Numbered from the stretch's first letter, positions 8,097 to 16,786 are shown. The stretch: 64,000 bases of DNA from Clostridium sp. BSD9I1 (GCF_900185645.1 NZ_FYAM01000023.1:806001-870000), one strand, 5' to 3'. Program-made: numbers and translations. Notes: a model not told the origin generated them from the sequence alone.

Positions 8097-8945
8097 ATGG
8101 ATACAAAAAAAGCCTTAAAATGGGTGCTGTTTTGGATTTGTGCGGCCATGATCTTTAACTTAGGAATTTATTTTACACTTGGCAAGCAAAAGGCTGTAGA
8201 ATTTTTAGGAGGCTATGTTATTGAACAAAGCTTAAGTCTAGACAATCTATTCTTATTCATTCTCGTTTTTTCTAGCTTTGGAATAAAGAAAGAATATCAA
8301 AGAAGAGTACTAAATTATGGAATAATAGGAGCGGTAATCTTACGTTTTATATTTGTACTCTTAGGAGTTGCGATAGTTAGCAAATTCCATTGGGTATTAT
8401 ACATATTTGGAGCTATATTAATTATAAGCGGATTGAAAATGATGCTTAAACAGGAAGAGGAAGAGGAATTTGATTTCAAAAACAATAAATTAATAAAACT
8501 TCTAACCAACATACTCCCTATAACTGACAAACTTGACGGTGAAAAGTTTTTTGTAAAGATAAACAATGCCCTTCATGCTACTCCACTGCTTGCAATACTC
8601 GTAGTTATTGAAGGAACAGATATTTTATTTGCTATAGACTCCATTCCAGCAATATTTTCTATAACAACAGATTCATTTATTGTGTATACATCAAATATAT
8701 TTGCTATACTTGCATTAAGAAGTCTTTACTTCTTACTTGTAAAAATAAATGATGCATTTAAATACGTAAAATACGGAGTTGCATTAATATTAGTATTTAC
8801 AGGTGTAAAACTTTGCATATTAATGTTCCATATTGAAATACAAGTTGTACTTTCTGTAGCAATAATCTTTGCAATACTTCTCGCTAGCGTCCTAGTTTCT
8901 ATTATAATGAAGAAAAATGAAGATAAAAATCAATTTAGTGTTTAA
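8097..8945 (+). CDS. TerC family integral membrane protein, copy 2
   Basis: 282 residues, the same length and layout as the gene 1 kb upstream, with identical SLSLDNLF and IEGTDILFAIDS motifs. Differences are mostly conservative (I/V/L exchanges) and concentrate in the cytoplasmic loop after the EEEE stretch, around residues 120-152. ATG 8097 follows GGGGGGA. The gene and its downstream repeat pair are offset from copy 1 by almost the same distance (about 1003-1005 bases), so gene plus repeat seem to have been duplicated together. Both copies look functional: all acidic membrane residues are kept and no frameshift is seen. Role: probably manganese export or metalation of exported proteins. 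Confidence 0.9.
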   Translation: MDTKKALKWVLFWICAAMIFNLGIYFTLGKQKAVEFLGGYVIEQSLSLDNLFLFILVFSSFGIKKEYQRRVLNYGIIGAVILRFIFVLLGVAIVSKFHWVLYIFGAILIISGLKMMLKQEEEEEFDFKNNKLIKLLTNILPITDKLDGEKFFVKINNALHATPLLAILVVIEGTDILFAIDSIPAIFSITTDSFIVYTSNIFAILALRSLYFLLVKINDAFKYVKYGVALILVFTGVKLCILMFHIEIQVVLSVAIIFAILLASVLVSIIMKKNEDKNQFSV

Positions 8946-8946
8946 T

Positions 8947-9014
8947 AAAGTGCCACCCACGTGGCAAGTGGCAAGTTGAACATCACTTGCCACTTGCCAT
9001 GTGGGTGGCACTTT
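8947..9014. repeat. Inverted pair of the 26-nt repeat, long hairpin (repeat locus 2)
   Basis: Left arm 8947-8976 (core 8950-8975, minus) and right arm 8985-9014 (core 8986-9011, plus) pair over about 30 bp with one G:T, around an 8-nt loop. It lies between two convergent genes. The right arm is also the 3' end of the response regulator gene on the minus strand, giving its last codons. Confidence 0.9.
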
Positions 9015-9702
9015 CTTGTCCATCAAAGATATATCCAATTGATCTAACTGATTTTATAAACTTGGGATTTTTTGCATCCTCTTCAATCTTTTTTCTAAGC
9101 CTTTTTGTATAAGTTGTAACAGTATTCTCATCATACATATCACTTTTCCAAACGTTATTTAATATCTGCTTTCTTGTAAGGACTTTTCCATCATTTTCAA
9201 CAAAGTACATTAAAAGATTATATTCTGTTGCAGTTAAGTTAACTTCTGAATCTCCCTTTAAGACTTTATGAGAATCCTTAAAAATTTTTATTTCATCAAA
9301 CTCTATTACTTCGTTATCATTGTTACTTGATGCATTTCCATATTGTTTATAACGCCTTATATGTGCTTTAACCCTAGCAATTAGTTCTACTGGATCAAAG
9401 GGCTTTGTTATGTAATCATCTGCCCCTATTCCAAGCCCTAGTACCATATCATATTGAGATGAATTTGCTGTTAAAAAAACTATTGGCACATTGGTTCTTT
9501 CCCTAAAAATCTTGCAAAGCTCAATACCACTTAATTTATTCATATTTATATCAAGTAAAATGAGGCTTATAGAATTGTCCAGCTTATTTATTGCAGTTTC
9601 GCCACTATATGCAGTTACCGCTTCTAAACCATATAACTTCATGAACTCTGAAATCATATTAACAATGGATTTATCATCATCAACAACTAGTACTTTATCC
9701 AC
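8983..9702 (-). CDS. OmpR/PhoB-type response regulator with repeat-derived C-terminus
   Basis: 239 residues. The receiver (about 1-115) has VVDDDKS, the phospho-acceptor Asp in LILLDINMN, Thr in VFLTANS and Lys in ITKPFDP; a winged-helix DNA-binding domain (about 135-230) carries LTATEYNLLMYFVEN and RSIGYIFD. The family normally ends within a few residues of this GY-x-F turn. Here the final codons, reading SATHMASGK, and the abutting TGA come from the 26-nt repeat at 8985-9014. GTG 9702 is preceded by AGGGGCG at good spacing; the frame is open further upstream without a binding site. It is divergent from the YjiH-like gene, and the Cache-type kinase beyond that is its likeliest partner. Confidence 0.9.
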   Translation of the reverse strand: MDKVLVVDDDKSIVNMISEFMKLYGLEAVTAYSGETAINKLDNSISLILLDINMNKLSGIELCKIFRERTNVPIVFLTANSSQYDMVLGLGIGADDYITKPFDPVELIARVKAHIRRYKQYGNASSNNDNEVIEFDEIKIFKDSHKVLKGDSEVNLTATEYNLLMYFVENDGKVLTRKQILNNVWKSDMYDENTVTTYTKRLRKKIEEDAKNPKFIKSVRSIGYIFDGQESATHMASGK

Positions 9703-9785
9703 AATATCGCCCCTTTTGACATAATTTGATATTTTATATCTTACCATAGTAAAAGTAATTATTCTATAATGTATCCTAAATATAA

Positions 9786-9802
9786 TGACAATTTGGTGAC
9801 AA
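9786..9802. promoter_or_regulatory. Candidate response-regulator site: tandem TGACAA
   Basis: Two direct copies of TGACAA (9786-9791 and 9797-9802), 11 bases apart start to start, about one helical turn, as used by OmpR-family dimers. They lie in the region shared by the regulator gene and the YjiH-like gene. Inference only. Confidence 0.35.
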
Positions 9803-9893
9803 ATAAAAATCAAAATAGTGTGAATTGTTAAAATAAACATTCTTCTTATATATAATAAAGTAAAGGTTAACAAAATATAAGGAGGAGATATTA

Positions 9894-11216
9894 ATGGATA
9901 ATTTAAATCGAGAGACAGTTAAAGACTTAAATACAACTGCTGCCTTAGCTAAGTTTATCGGATACAGCTTAATAGGTATTTTTATGTTCTTCGTCCCATT
10001 AAAAATGTGGGGCCAATCCTCTATTCCAATAGATCATATTGTGACGGGACTAAAAAAACTCATGGGCCCTTTAACTTCTGTTTATGCTTTAATTATTATT
10101 ATTGCAGGTGCTGCACGTCCATTTATTAAAAAAACTTGGAATAAAGATGCCGTAACCACTATATTTTCAATTTTAAAAATCGGCGGTGTAGTAGTTGGAT
10201 TCATGGCATATTTTAAAATTGGACCAAGCTGGATGTTTGACCCTGATATGGTTCCATTTCTTTTCGATAAGCTTGTTATTCCAGTGGGAATGATAGTTCC
10301 AATAGGAGGAGCATTTCTTGCCTTTCTAGTTGGATATGGATTTTTAGAATTTGCTGGAGTATTTATGAGACCTATTATGAAGCCTATCTTTAAAACTCAA
10401 GGAAGATCGGCAATTGATGCTGTTGCATCCTTTGTAGGAAGTTACTCTTTAGCATTACTTATAACAAATAGAGTTTTTAAAGAAGGTAAATATACAATAA
10501 AAGAAGCATGTATCATTGCAACAGGTTTCTCAACGGTATCTGCTACATTTATGATAATAGTTGCAAAGACTCTTGGAATCATGAATATATGGAATACATA
10601 CTTCTGGGTAACCTTTGTAGTCACTTTTGCAGTGACTGCCATAACAGTAAGAATTAGACCTCTTAGCAGAAAAAGTGATTCTTACATCACTGAAGTTGGA
10701 GATCCTGAACCAGAAATCAACAGCAACTATTTTCAAAGTGCATTAAATGAAGGCTTAAAGGTTGCAGCAGCTTCACCTAATATAGGAAAATGTGTATGGG
10801 ATAATTTTAAAGACAGTCTTGTAATGGCAATGGGAATACTTCCATCAATCTTATCCGTAGGTCTTATAGGACTTATGCTTGCTGAGTTTACTCCTGTATT
10901 CGATGTTCTTGGATATATATTCTATCCATTTGTAAAACTTCTTCAAATACCAGAAGCAATGCTTACATCTAAGGCAGCAGCTCTTGGAATTGCTGAAATG
11001 TTCCTGCCAGCACTTTTAGTTAAAGATGCTCCTATGGTTACTAAATTTATAATAGGTGTAACATCAATTTCTTCAATACTATTTTTCTCAGCTTCAATAC
11101 CATGTATTTTGTCCACAGAAATTCCACTTAAACTTTCTGATATTGTAATTGTATGGTTTGAAAGAACTCTTCTCACTATAGTACTAGTAACTCCTATAGC
11201 ATTCATGCTTTTTTAA
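9894..11216 (+). CDS. YjiH family membrane protein (nucleoside-recognition Gate domains)
   Basis: 440 residues with about ten membrane spans and two Gate-domain halves: the first around FIGYSLIGIFMFFVP and GAFLAFLVGYGFLEFAG, the second around MAMGILPSILSVGLIGLM and EMFLPALLVKDAPM. This is the layout of the YjiH family, annotated from its similarity to nucleoside transporters and spore maturation proteins; the substrate is not known. ATG 9894 follows AAGGAGGAG. The gene sits between a divergent response regulator and a downstream sensor kinase, so it is probably the target of that pair. A hairpin at 11256 separates it from the kinase gene. Confidence 0.85.
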   Translation: MDNLNRETVKDLNTTAALAKFIGYSLIGIFMFFVPLKMWGQSSIPIDHIVTGLKKLMGPLTSVYALIIIIAGAARPFIKKTWNKDAVTTIFSILKIGGVVVGFMAYFKIGPSWMFDPDMVPFLFDKLVIPVGMIVPIGGAFLAFLVGYGFLEFAGVFMRPIMKPIFKTQGRSAIDAVASFVGSYSLALLITNRVFKEGKYTIKEACIIATGFSTVSATFMIIVAKTLGIMNIWNTYFWVTFVVTFAVTAITVRIRPLSRKSDSYITEVGDPEPEINSNYFQSALNEGLKVAAASPNIGKCVWDNFKDSLVMAMGILPSILSVGLIGLMLAEFTPVFDVLGYIFYPFVKLLQIPEAMLTSKAAALGIAEMFLPALLVKDAPMVTKFIIGVTSISSILFFSASIPCILSTEIPLKLSDIVIVWFERTLLTIVLVTPIAFMLF

Positions 11217-11255
11217 AACAATTTATTAAATATTTTTACAATTTATGATAGAATT

Positions 11256-11300
11256 AAAGTGTCTTTATTGCGTATTCTGCAATGTAGGCACTTTAATTTT
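11256..11300 (+). terminator. Hairpin between yjiH-like gene and kinase
   Basis: AAAGTGTC (11256-11263) pairs with GGCACTTT (11287-11294), with inner ATTGC/GCAAT, followed by AATTTTGCTTT. Probably a partial terminator that lowers kinase expression relative to the transporter-like gene. Confidence 0.6.
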
Positions 11301-11317
11301 GCTTTATGGGGGTTTTT

Positions 11318-13222
11318 ATGAAATTAAGAACAAGAATTACATTAATTATATGTACTATGATTGTTATTTTAATGGTTTCCCTTGGGACAATCCTATATCT
11401 TAAATCTGTATCCATAATTAATAAAGACTCTGAAACTCTCATGGTTTCCCAGCTTGACAGAGTTCAAGAAAATATTGATTTACTTGTTAATATGAACAAG
11501 CTTGAAACAAATGAGCTTGCCCTTGATAAAAAGGTGGAAGCATTTTTATCTGGTAATGTAGGCCTATCTGACATAAATAAATATTTATTAAATTTAATGA
11601 ATAAGAAAAATAAAACCTATGATTATTATATGGATTTTTTTATTTTAGATAAGAGTGGCCATATTATTGCTTCCTGTATCCCCTCTGCTATTAATATAGA
11701 TTTATCTAGCAGAGATTATTTCATCCAAAGCTCAAGGACAAACTCTGTGGTTACAAGTGATATTTTAGTTGGTAAGGTAAATGGTCAGCTTATTGTAAAT
11801 ACGGCATCTCCAATATTAAATTTAAAGGGTGAAGTTCTTGGCTATGCAGGAACATCTATTTATGCTGAATATTTTTCAAAGCTTGCAGAAAACCTTACCT
11901 TAGACAAAAACGGATATTACGCTATTATTGATTCTAATGATTTAGTTTTATCTCACCCAAACAAAGATTTGATAGGAAAAGAATTCCCTTTTAATATCAA
12001 TCATAAAAGTTTTGAAGGAAGCAGTGTAAATTTAATAAAACAAACAGTAAATGTTACTTCTAAAGAAAAAGAGTTTCAAATATTTAAGCTCATGAAAAAT
12101 ACAAATTGGATTTTGGTCGCCTCTCTACCTGTAAAGGATATGTATCATAAGTCAAAGTCATTCTTATACAGCGTTATTATAATAAGTATTATTGCTCTAA
12201 TATTTTCAATATTTATTGGCGTATATGTAACCAATAAAATATCAGCTCCTATTGTTGCTACCACTGAATATCTTAATATTATTTCAAAGAGTAATTCAAT
12301 TATAGGTAAATCTATATCAGAATCCATTGAAATACTAAAAAGCAGCTATAGAGAAGCCGATAAGTCTAACTCCTATGTAGAAATAAAAGATAATAATTAT
12401 GATGAAATAGGACGATTTCAAAAATCCTTTAAAGATGCTAAGAAAATATTCTATATTTTACTTAAAAGATTTGAAAATGAAAGTGACCAGCTAATAAACT
12501 CATCAAAGCAGCTGGCGCTTACCATCGAAGATATCTCAAGTGGAACAGGAAAGTTTATTTCTACTCTGTCACATGAGTTAAAAAATTCAATAACTGTTAT
12601 AAAGGGATATTCAATGGGACTTAAAGCTGGAATTACTAAAGATGAAGCTGTAAAGGCAAAATTTATTGATGAAATATATAATAGAACAGAAGAAATTGAA
12701 ACAATTATATATGATGTTTTAGATTCTGCCTATGAGGCTAATAAGGATATAACGCTGCATAAGGAAAGGCTTGATTTAAAAAGTTTTGCTTTAGAACTTG
12801 CTGCTGATGCTAGAGAATATCTTAAAAATAAAGGGCTGACCTTACAGGATTATATGGATATTGATGATGCAATACTCAACATTGACAAAGTAAAAATCAA
12901 AAGAGTGTGGAATAACCTAGTGAGCAATGCTGTGAAATATTCTGAAGCTGGCTCAACAGTAATTATACGTATATCCAAACAATCTAGTATTGTAAAGTTT
13001 GAAGTTGAAGATGAAGGAATGGGTATAAGTGAAGATGATATGCAAAAAATTTATAATATGTTTTACAGAGGGACAAACGTAAAGCAAAAGGGCTATGGAT
13101 TGGGGCTTTTTATCTCAAAGTCTATAGTAGAAGCTCATGGCGGGCAGCTTAATGCAAAATCTCAGCTTGGTAAGGGTAGTGTATTTTGCTTTTCTATTAA
13201 TGTAGATGAAGATTCAAAATAA
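11318..13222 (+). CDS. Membrane sensor histidine kinase with extracellular Cache domain
   Basis: 634 residues. First membrane span about 8-27, an extracytoplasmic Cache-type domain (about 30-275) with characteristic strands FILDKSGHIIAS and YYAIIDSNDLVLSHPN, a second span about 283-305, a HAMP-like linker, HisKA with His419 in LSHELKNSITVI, then HATPase_c with NNLVSNAVKYSE, VEDEGMGISEDD and GYGLGLFIS. Cache domains usually bind small ligands such as carboxylates or amino acids. Start ATG 11318 follows GGGGG. It most likely phosphorylates the OmpR-type regulator encoded on the other side of the YjiH-like gene, which has no other kinase next to it. Confidence 0.88.
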   Translation: MKLRTRITLIICTMIVILMVSLGTILYLKSVSIINKDSETLMVSQLDRVQENIDLLVNMNKLETNELALDKKVEAFLSGNVGLSDINKYLLNLMNKKNKTYDYYMDFFILDKSGHIIASCIPSAINIDLSSRDYFIQSSRTNSVVTSDILVGKVNGQLIVNTASPILNLKGEVLGYAGTSIYAEYFSKLAENLTLDKNGYYAIIDSNDLVLSHPNKDLIGKEFPFNINHKSFEGSSVNLIKQTVNVTSKEKEFQIFKLMKNTNWILVASLPVKDMYHKSKSFLYSVIIISIIALIFSIFIGVYVTNKISAPIVATTEYLNIISKSNSIIGKSISESIEILKSSYREADKSNSYVEIKDNNYDEIGRFQKSFKDAKKIFYILLKRFENESDQLINSSKQLALTIEDISSGTGKFISTLSHELKNSITVIKGYSMGLKAGITKDEAVKAKFIDEIYNRTEEIETIIYDVLDSAYEANKDITLHKERLDLKSFALELAADAREYLKNKGLTLQDYMDIDDAILNIDKVKIKRVWNNLVSNAVKYSEAGSTVIIRISKQSSIVKFEVEDEGMGISEDDMQKIYNMFYRGTNVKQKGYGLGLFISKSIVEAHGGQLNAKSQLGKGSVFCFSINVDEDSK

Positions 13223-13246
13223 TTATATGTTTATAAATATATGTAG

Positions 13247-13278
13247 AGAGGATAAATTTTCAGGTTTATCCTCTTTTA
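13247..13278 (+). terminator. Terminator after Cache-type kinase
   Basis: AGAGGATAAA (13247-13256) and TTTATCCTCT (13265-13274) form a perfect 10-bp stem followed by a T-rich tail. Confidence 0.75.
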
Positions 13279-13312
13279 ATTTGGTATATTTTACTACATA
13301 AGCTTAATTGAT

Positions 13313-13525
13313 TTATAGTTTTTTATATTGAACCCTATTATCTGGATCATCTTCAGTGACTACCGCTTGAAACTTTCCATTTTGAACTTCTGCTTTAAAT
13401 CTTTTTCCATCTGCTGTGTGTTCTTCAACAGGAAAGGCATCTTCAACTACATCTTTATATTCAAAAGGATGCCCAGTTGGAACTTTATTAAGCTTATCTA
13501 TATCTACATGACTCTTTTGTGACAT
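13313..13525 (-). CDS. Hypothetical small protein, 70 residues
   Basis: A charged soluble protein without hydrophobic segments. It begins MSQKSHVDIDKLNKVPTGHP and ends with strands AEVQNGKFQAVVTED and NRVQYKKL, suggesting a small beta-rich fold. ATG 13525 follows AAGGGGTGA at normal spacing; an in-frame GTG nine bases upstream is less likely. No family recognised. It lies alone between the terminator of the kinase gene and the repeat downstream of the flavin reductase gene. Confidence 0.65.
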   Translation of the reverse strand: MSQKSHVDIDKLNKVPTGHPFEYKDVVEDAFPVEEHTADGKRFKAEVQNGKFQAVVTEDDPDNRVQYKKL

Positions 13526-13609
13526 TAATATCACCCCTTATTATTAGATTTACTCCAATAATATTATGAGCACATTTTATATCGATTATTTATCTATATT
13601 TTTGCAAAA

Positions 13610-13635
13610 CTTGCCACTTGCCATGTGGGTGGCAC
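13610..13635 (+). repeat. 26-nt repeat, solo copy (repeat locus 3)
   Basis: Core starts CTTGCCACTTGCC and ends TGTGGGTGGCAC. It touches the TAA stop of the flavin reductase gene (13636-13638) with no base in between. Outer TGCCAC/GTGGCA can pair to a short hairpin. Confidence 0.95.
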
Positions 13636-14193
13636 TTATTTGTTTTTAATAAAATTAATAAATGCATCCGCTTGTTTCTCTAGAAATGCTAAGCTTGTAG
13701 TCAATTCAAGTTTTCCATTCTCATTTACTTGCTGCATTGCATTGGGAATGGTAAGACGAGGCACATTCATGATATTCATATTTAAAAGGCTCAGCAAAGT
13801 AACTAAATGATCCTGAGCAATTCCTGTTCCAGACATTCCTGGAGTGATACCGCTGATTGCAGCTGGTTTTCTAGATAAAACCTGGCCTTCTGTTTTACTA
13901 ACAGGTCGTGAAAGCCAATCAATTAGATTTTTCAATACGCCAGGAAAAAAATGATTATACTCTGGTGTAAAAAACCAAATCCCATCTGCCTTTTTTATTT
14001 TTTCTCTAATTTCCTTAACTTTTTCTGGTGCAGGATATTCCATATCCTGATTTAAAAGAGGCACCTCACTATAATCTATTATTTCTACGTTAGCCTTATC
14101 TTTTAGGTATTTTTTAACCTCCTCTGCAAGCTGAAGATTGAGAGAATCCTTTCTTAACGACCCAACAATTGCTACTATATTGATATTTTTCAT
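13636..14193 (-). CDS. NAD(P)H-dependent FMN reductase (SsuE/YieF-like)
   Basis: 185 residues of flavodoxin-like fold. The N-terminal strand and phosphate loop read IVAIVGSLRKDSLN, the family's GS-x-R-x-x-S-x-N FMN-binding motif; WFFTPEYNHFFPGVLKNLIDW corresponds to the second FMN-contact motif (P-E-Y-N-x-x-x-P-G-x-L-K-N-x-I-D-W), and GSG-like ITPGMSGTGIAQ completes the site. It would reduce FMN, quinones or electrophiles with NAD(P)H. ATG 14193 follows GGAGGAAGC; a further upstream frame lacks a binding site. It stands alone and is bounded downstream by a repeat copy. Confidence 0.88.
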   Translation of the reverse strand: MKNINIVAIVGSLRKDSLNLQLAEEVKKYLKDKANVEIIDYSEVPLLNQDMEYPAPEKVKEIREKIKKADGIWFFTPEYNHFFPGVLKNLIDWLSRPVSKTEGQVLSRKPAAISGITPGMSGTGIAQDHLVTLLSLLNMNIMNVPRLTIPNAMQQVNENGKLELTTSLAFLEKQADAFINFIKNK

Positions 14194-14319
14194 TTGCTTC
14201 CTCCTTTCACCATCCACCATACTCTAATTTATTAATTAATATTAGTTATTTATGCCTATAATTATAGCATAATTTTACACTATCAGGGCCAGGAACTTGG
14301 GAATAATTTACTTATTCAA

Positions 14320-14345
14320 CTTGCCACTTGCCATGTGGGTGGCAC
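14320..14345 (+). repeat. 26-nt repeat, solo copy (repeat locus 4)
   Basis: Same core and orientation as the others, preceded by CTTATTCAA, a flank shared with loci 5 and 7. It lies 10 bases beyond the TAA stop of topB and takes the place of a terminator there. Confidence 0.95.
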
Positions 14346-14355
14346 CAAAGTCTGT

Positions 14356-16533
14356 TTATTTTATAAATTCTATTTCCCAATTATAATATCCTGTTCTTTC
14401 ATTTAGCACATATTTAAAATAAGCTGCAAAAGTTGTTCCCTTTTTACTTCTTAGATTTCTAAAGCCAACTTTGCCGTTTTTAAGCAGCAGTTCAACCATT
14501 ACCCTTGAAACCTTCTTGCCAAAGGATTGAATATATTTATCATTCTTCCAAATTGTAAACTTACAACCATTTTTCCAATTAGTACATCCGAAGCTTTTTT
14601 CCCCTTCTACTATGTCATTTCCACAGGTAGGGCACTTGCCGATGCTCTCCATACCTTCAGGTAACTCAATCTTAAAAGTGCTTAGCACAGATGTATCATT
14701 TTTTATAGAATTTACTGCTGTTATAGTAAATTCCTTAATCATATTTAAAAAGTCTTCTTTTTTAAACTTACCCTTTTCTATATCAGATAATGTTTTTTCT
14801 AGTCTTCCCGTATACTCTAAATCCAATAGCTGTTTACATGGAAATATTTCAACTATGGTTTTTCCAAGATCTGTGCATGTAAGGCTTTTGCCCTTTGCTT
14901 TAATGTAACCCACATCTTTCAATTTTTTAATGGTCTCTGCTCTGGTGGCAGGAGTTCCAATTGAAAAGCCGCTCAAAATGGAGGTCATCATTTCTTCTGT
15001 ATCTTCCTTATCCTGTTCATCTTCTTCATCTTTAAAATTCTTACCGCAGGTCTCCATAATCCTTAAAAGTGTCTTTTCAGTATGGAGCTTAGGGGGCTTT
15101 TTAGTAACAGCATTTACTTTACTATCTACTACATACACGATTTCCTTTTCTAATACCATTGGCAGAATAGTATCCTTGCTGTCCATTTTCTCAACAACAC
15201 GCCATCCCAAAATCGTCTGTACCTTTCCCTTTGATACAAATACCCCCTTAACAGCAGCCTCATTTACCTTAGACACAAGTTTAGTTTCCTCATACTCAGC
15301 CACCGGTAAGAATTGCATTATAAATCTATTTTTAATTGCAGTGTATACAATAGCTTCATCACCGTTTAGTCCTGTTGGCTTCATGTAGGTTGGAACTATA
15401 GCACTATGGCTTTCCACCTTTGAATTATCAAATATTCTCTTATTATCAACAAATTTAATTTGATCTTCATATGCCAACCCTTTTTTTAATGTATCTAAAA
15501 CTTTTTTAGTCTTATCTTTTAAACTTTCTTCTAGTGCAACACTGCCTGTTCTTGGATATGTAATAAATTTCTTTTCATAAAGGGATTGTGCAACCTTTAA
15601 CACCTTGTCAGAGGTCCACCCCTTATACTTACTTGTAACATATCCTTGCAAATTTGATAAATTAAATAATAGCGGCGGGTAATCTTTTTTCTTATCTACT
15701 TGTTTTTCTATAATTTCTGCGTCTTTATCCTCTAAAAGCTTAACTATATTTTCTGGAGTTTCTTTATCATCAAATTTTTCATTGTCATTTTCATAATAAA
15801 CTCCTTCAAATTCCTCATTATCTTTTGTTTTGAAATTTGCTACTAATTTATAATAAGTGGATGATTGAAAGGTTTCTATTTCCTTGTCTCTATCATAGAT
15901 AATCTTTAATGTTGGCAGTAAAACCCTTCCTATGTTTAATGTCTTCTTGTCATTAAAGTTATATCTTAATGTTGCTACAGAAGTTAAATTTATTCCTATT
16001 ATCCAATCGGCCCACTGCCTTCCAATACCTGCATCTTGAAGGGATTTCATTTGCTCGTTAGGCTTTAGACTCGAAATACCTTTTTTCACTTCTTCCGCAG
16101 TCCACTCGTTTAACAGCATTCTAAATACAGGCTTTTTCTCATTAAAATATAAGAATAATTCGTCTCCAATAACCTGTCCTTCTCTATCAAAATCTGTGGC
16201 AGAAATGATTCCATCCACATCGGGTCTATCTATTAAACTTTTTATTATATTAAGCTGCTTTTCGGCACCCTTATCCACAGAGTTTCTATTTACATTATCA
16301 CATTTGACTTTATACTGAAATTTTTCTGGAATAAAGGGAAACCTTTCAAGTCTCCAAGCTCTCATATTTTCATCATAGTCTTTTGCATCAAATAACTGCA
16401 GCAAATGACCAAAAGCCCATGTAATAATGTAATCATTGCCTTCAAAATATCCATTCCCTCTTACCTTAACGCCAAGGGCATCAGCTATATTCTTTGCAAC
16501 AGATGGTTTTTCTGCAATAATTATTTTTTTCAA
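14356..16533 (-). CDS. topB: DNA topoisomerase III (type IA)
   Basis: 725 residues. The TOPRIM domain shows IIAEKPSVAKNIADAL and ATDFDREGQVIG (the D-x-D-x-E metal site); the active-site Tyr lies in KFITYPRTGS; a C-terminal Cys4 zinc motif CPTCGNDI ... FGCTNWKNGC is followed by a second, cysteine-less copy ending at residue 725. Type IA enzymes cut one strand through a 5'-phosphotyrosine and decatenate DNA. The start is taken as TTG 16533, nine bases after AGGAG; the ATG three codons upstream would sit directly on the binding site. It is monocistronic, with no hairpin terminator other than the repeat. Confidence 0.93.
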   Translation of the reverse strand: MKKIIIAEKPSVAKNIADALGVKVRGNGYFEGNDYIITWAFGHLLQLFDAKDYDENMRAWRLERFPFIPEKFQYKVKCDNVNRNSVDKGAEKQLNIIKSLIDRPDVDGIISATDFDREGQVIGDELFLYFNEKKPVFRMLLNEWTAEEVKKGISSLKPNEQMKSLQDAGIGRQWADWIIGINLTSVATLRYNFNDKKTLNIGRVLLPTLKIIYDRDKEIETFQSSTYYKLVANFKTKDNEEFEGVYYENDNEKFDDKETPENIVKLLEDKDAEIIEKQVDKKKDYPPLLFNLSNLQGYVTSKYKGWTSDKVLKVAQSLYEKKFITYPRTGSVALEESLKDKTKKVLDTLKKGLAYEDQIKFVDNKRIFDNSKVESHSAIVPTYMKPTGLNGDEAIVYTAIKNRFIMQFLPVAEYEETKLVSKVNEAAVKGVFVSKGKVQTILGWRVVEKMDSKDTILPMVLEKEIVYVVDSKVNAVTKKPPKLHTEKTLLRIMETCGKNFKDEEDEQDKEDTEEMMTSILSGFSIGTPATRAETIKKLKDVGYIKAKGKSLTCTDLGKTIVEIFPCKQLLDLEYTGRLEKTLSDIEKGKFKKEDFLNMIKEFTITAVNSIKNDTSVLSTFKIELPEGMESIGKCPTCGNDIVEGEKSFGCTNWKNGCKFTIWKNDKYIQSFGKKVSRVMVELLLKNGKVGFRNLRSKKGTTFAAYFKYVLNERTGYYNWEIEFIK

Positions 16534-16718
16534 TAAATACATCTCCTATTTCATTTAATTCATGCTTAATTACTAGAGTACTAATTATATTATATACTAC
16601 ATTATCGTACAACTATTTATTAAGTTGAAACAACCCCAGTGCCATAAAAACACCAGGGTAGAAAACTAGAAATACTTTTTACTCTATATATTTTATCATT
16701 ATTTCTGCCTTATTCAAA

Positions 16719-16744
16719 CTTGCCACTTGCCACGTGGGTGGCAC
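16719..16744 (+). repeat. 26-nt repeat, solo copy (repeat locus 5)
   Basis: CACGTG variant of the core, with the TTATTCAAA flank. This is the only solo copy not next to a stop codon; it lies between two divergent genes, 12 bases before a perfect palindrome. Confidence 0.95.
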
Positions 16745-16755
16745 TTTTATAAAAA

Positions 16756-16786
16756 AGCTGTTGATAAAATAATTTTATCAACAGCT
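16756..16786. repeat. Perfect 31-base palindrome
   Basis: AGCTGTTGATAAAAT, one central A, then ATTTTATCAACAGCT: 15-bp arms without a mismatch. It is flanked by A6 on the left. It could be a cruciform or operator between topB and helD, or a bidirectional terminator; the lack of a loop favours a protein site. Confidence 0.7.

Noticed and set aside
7092-8945. Composite transposon carrying terC
   Set aside because: Inverted repeat pairs follow each terC gene, but there is no transposase, no target-site duplication that I can see, and solo repeats occur elsewhere.
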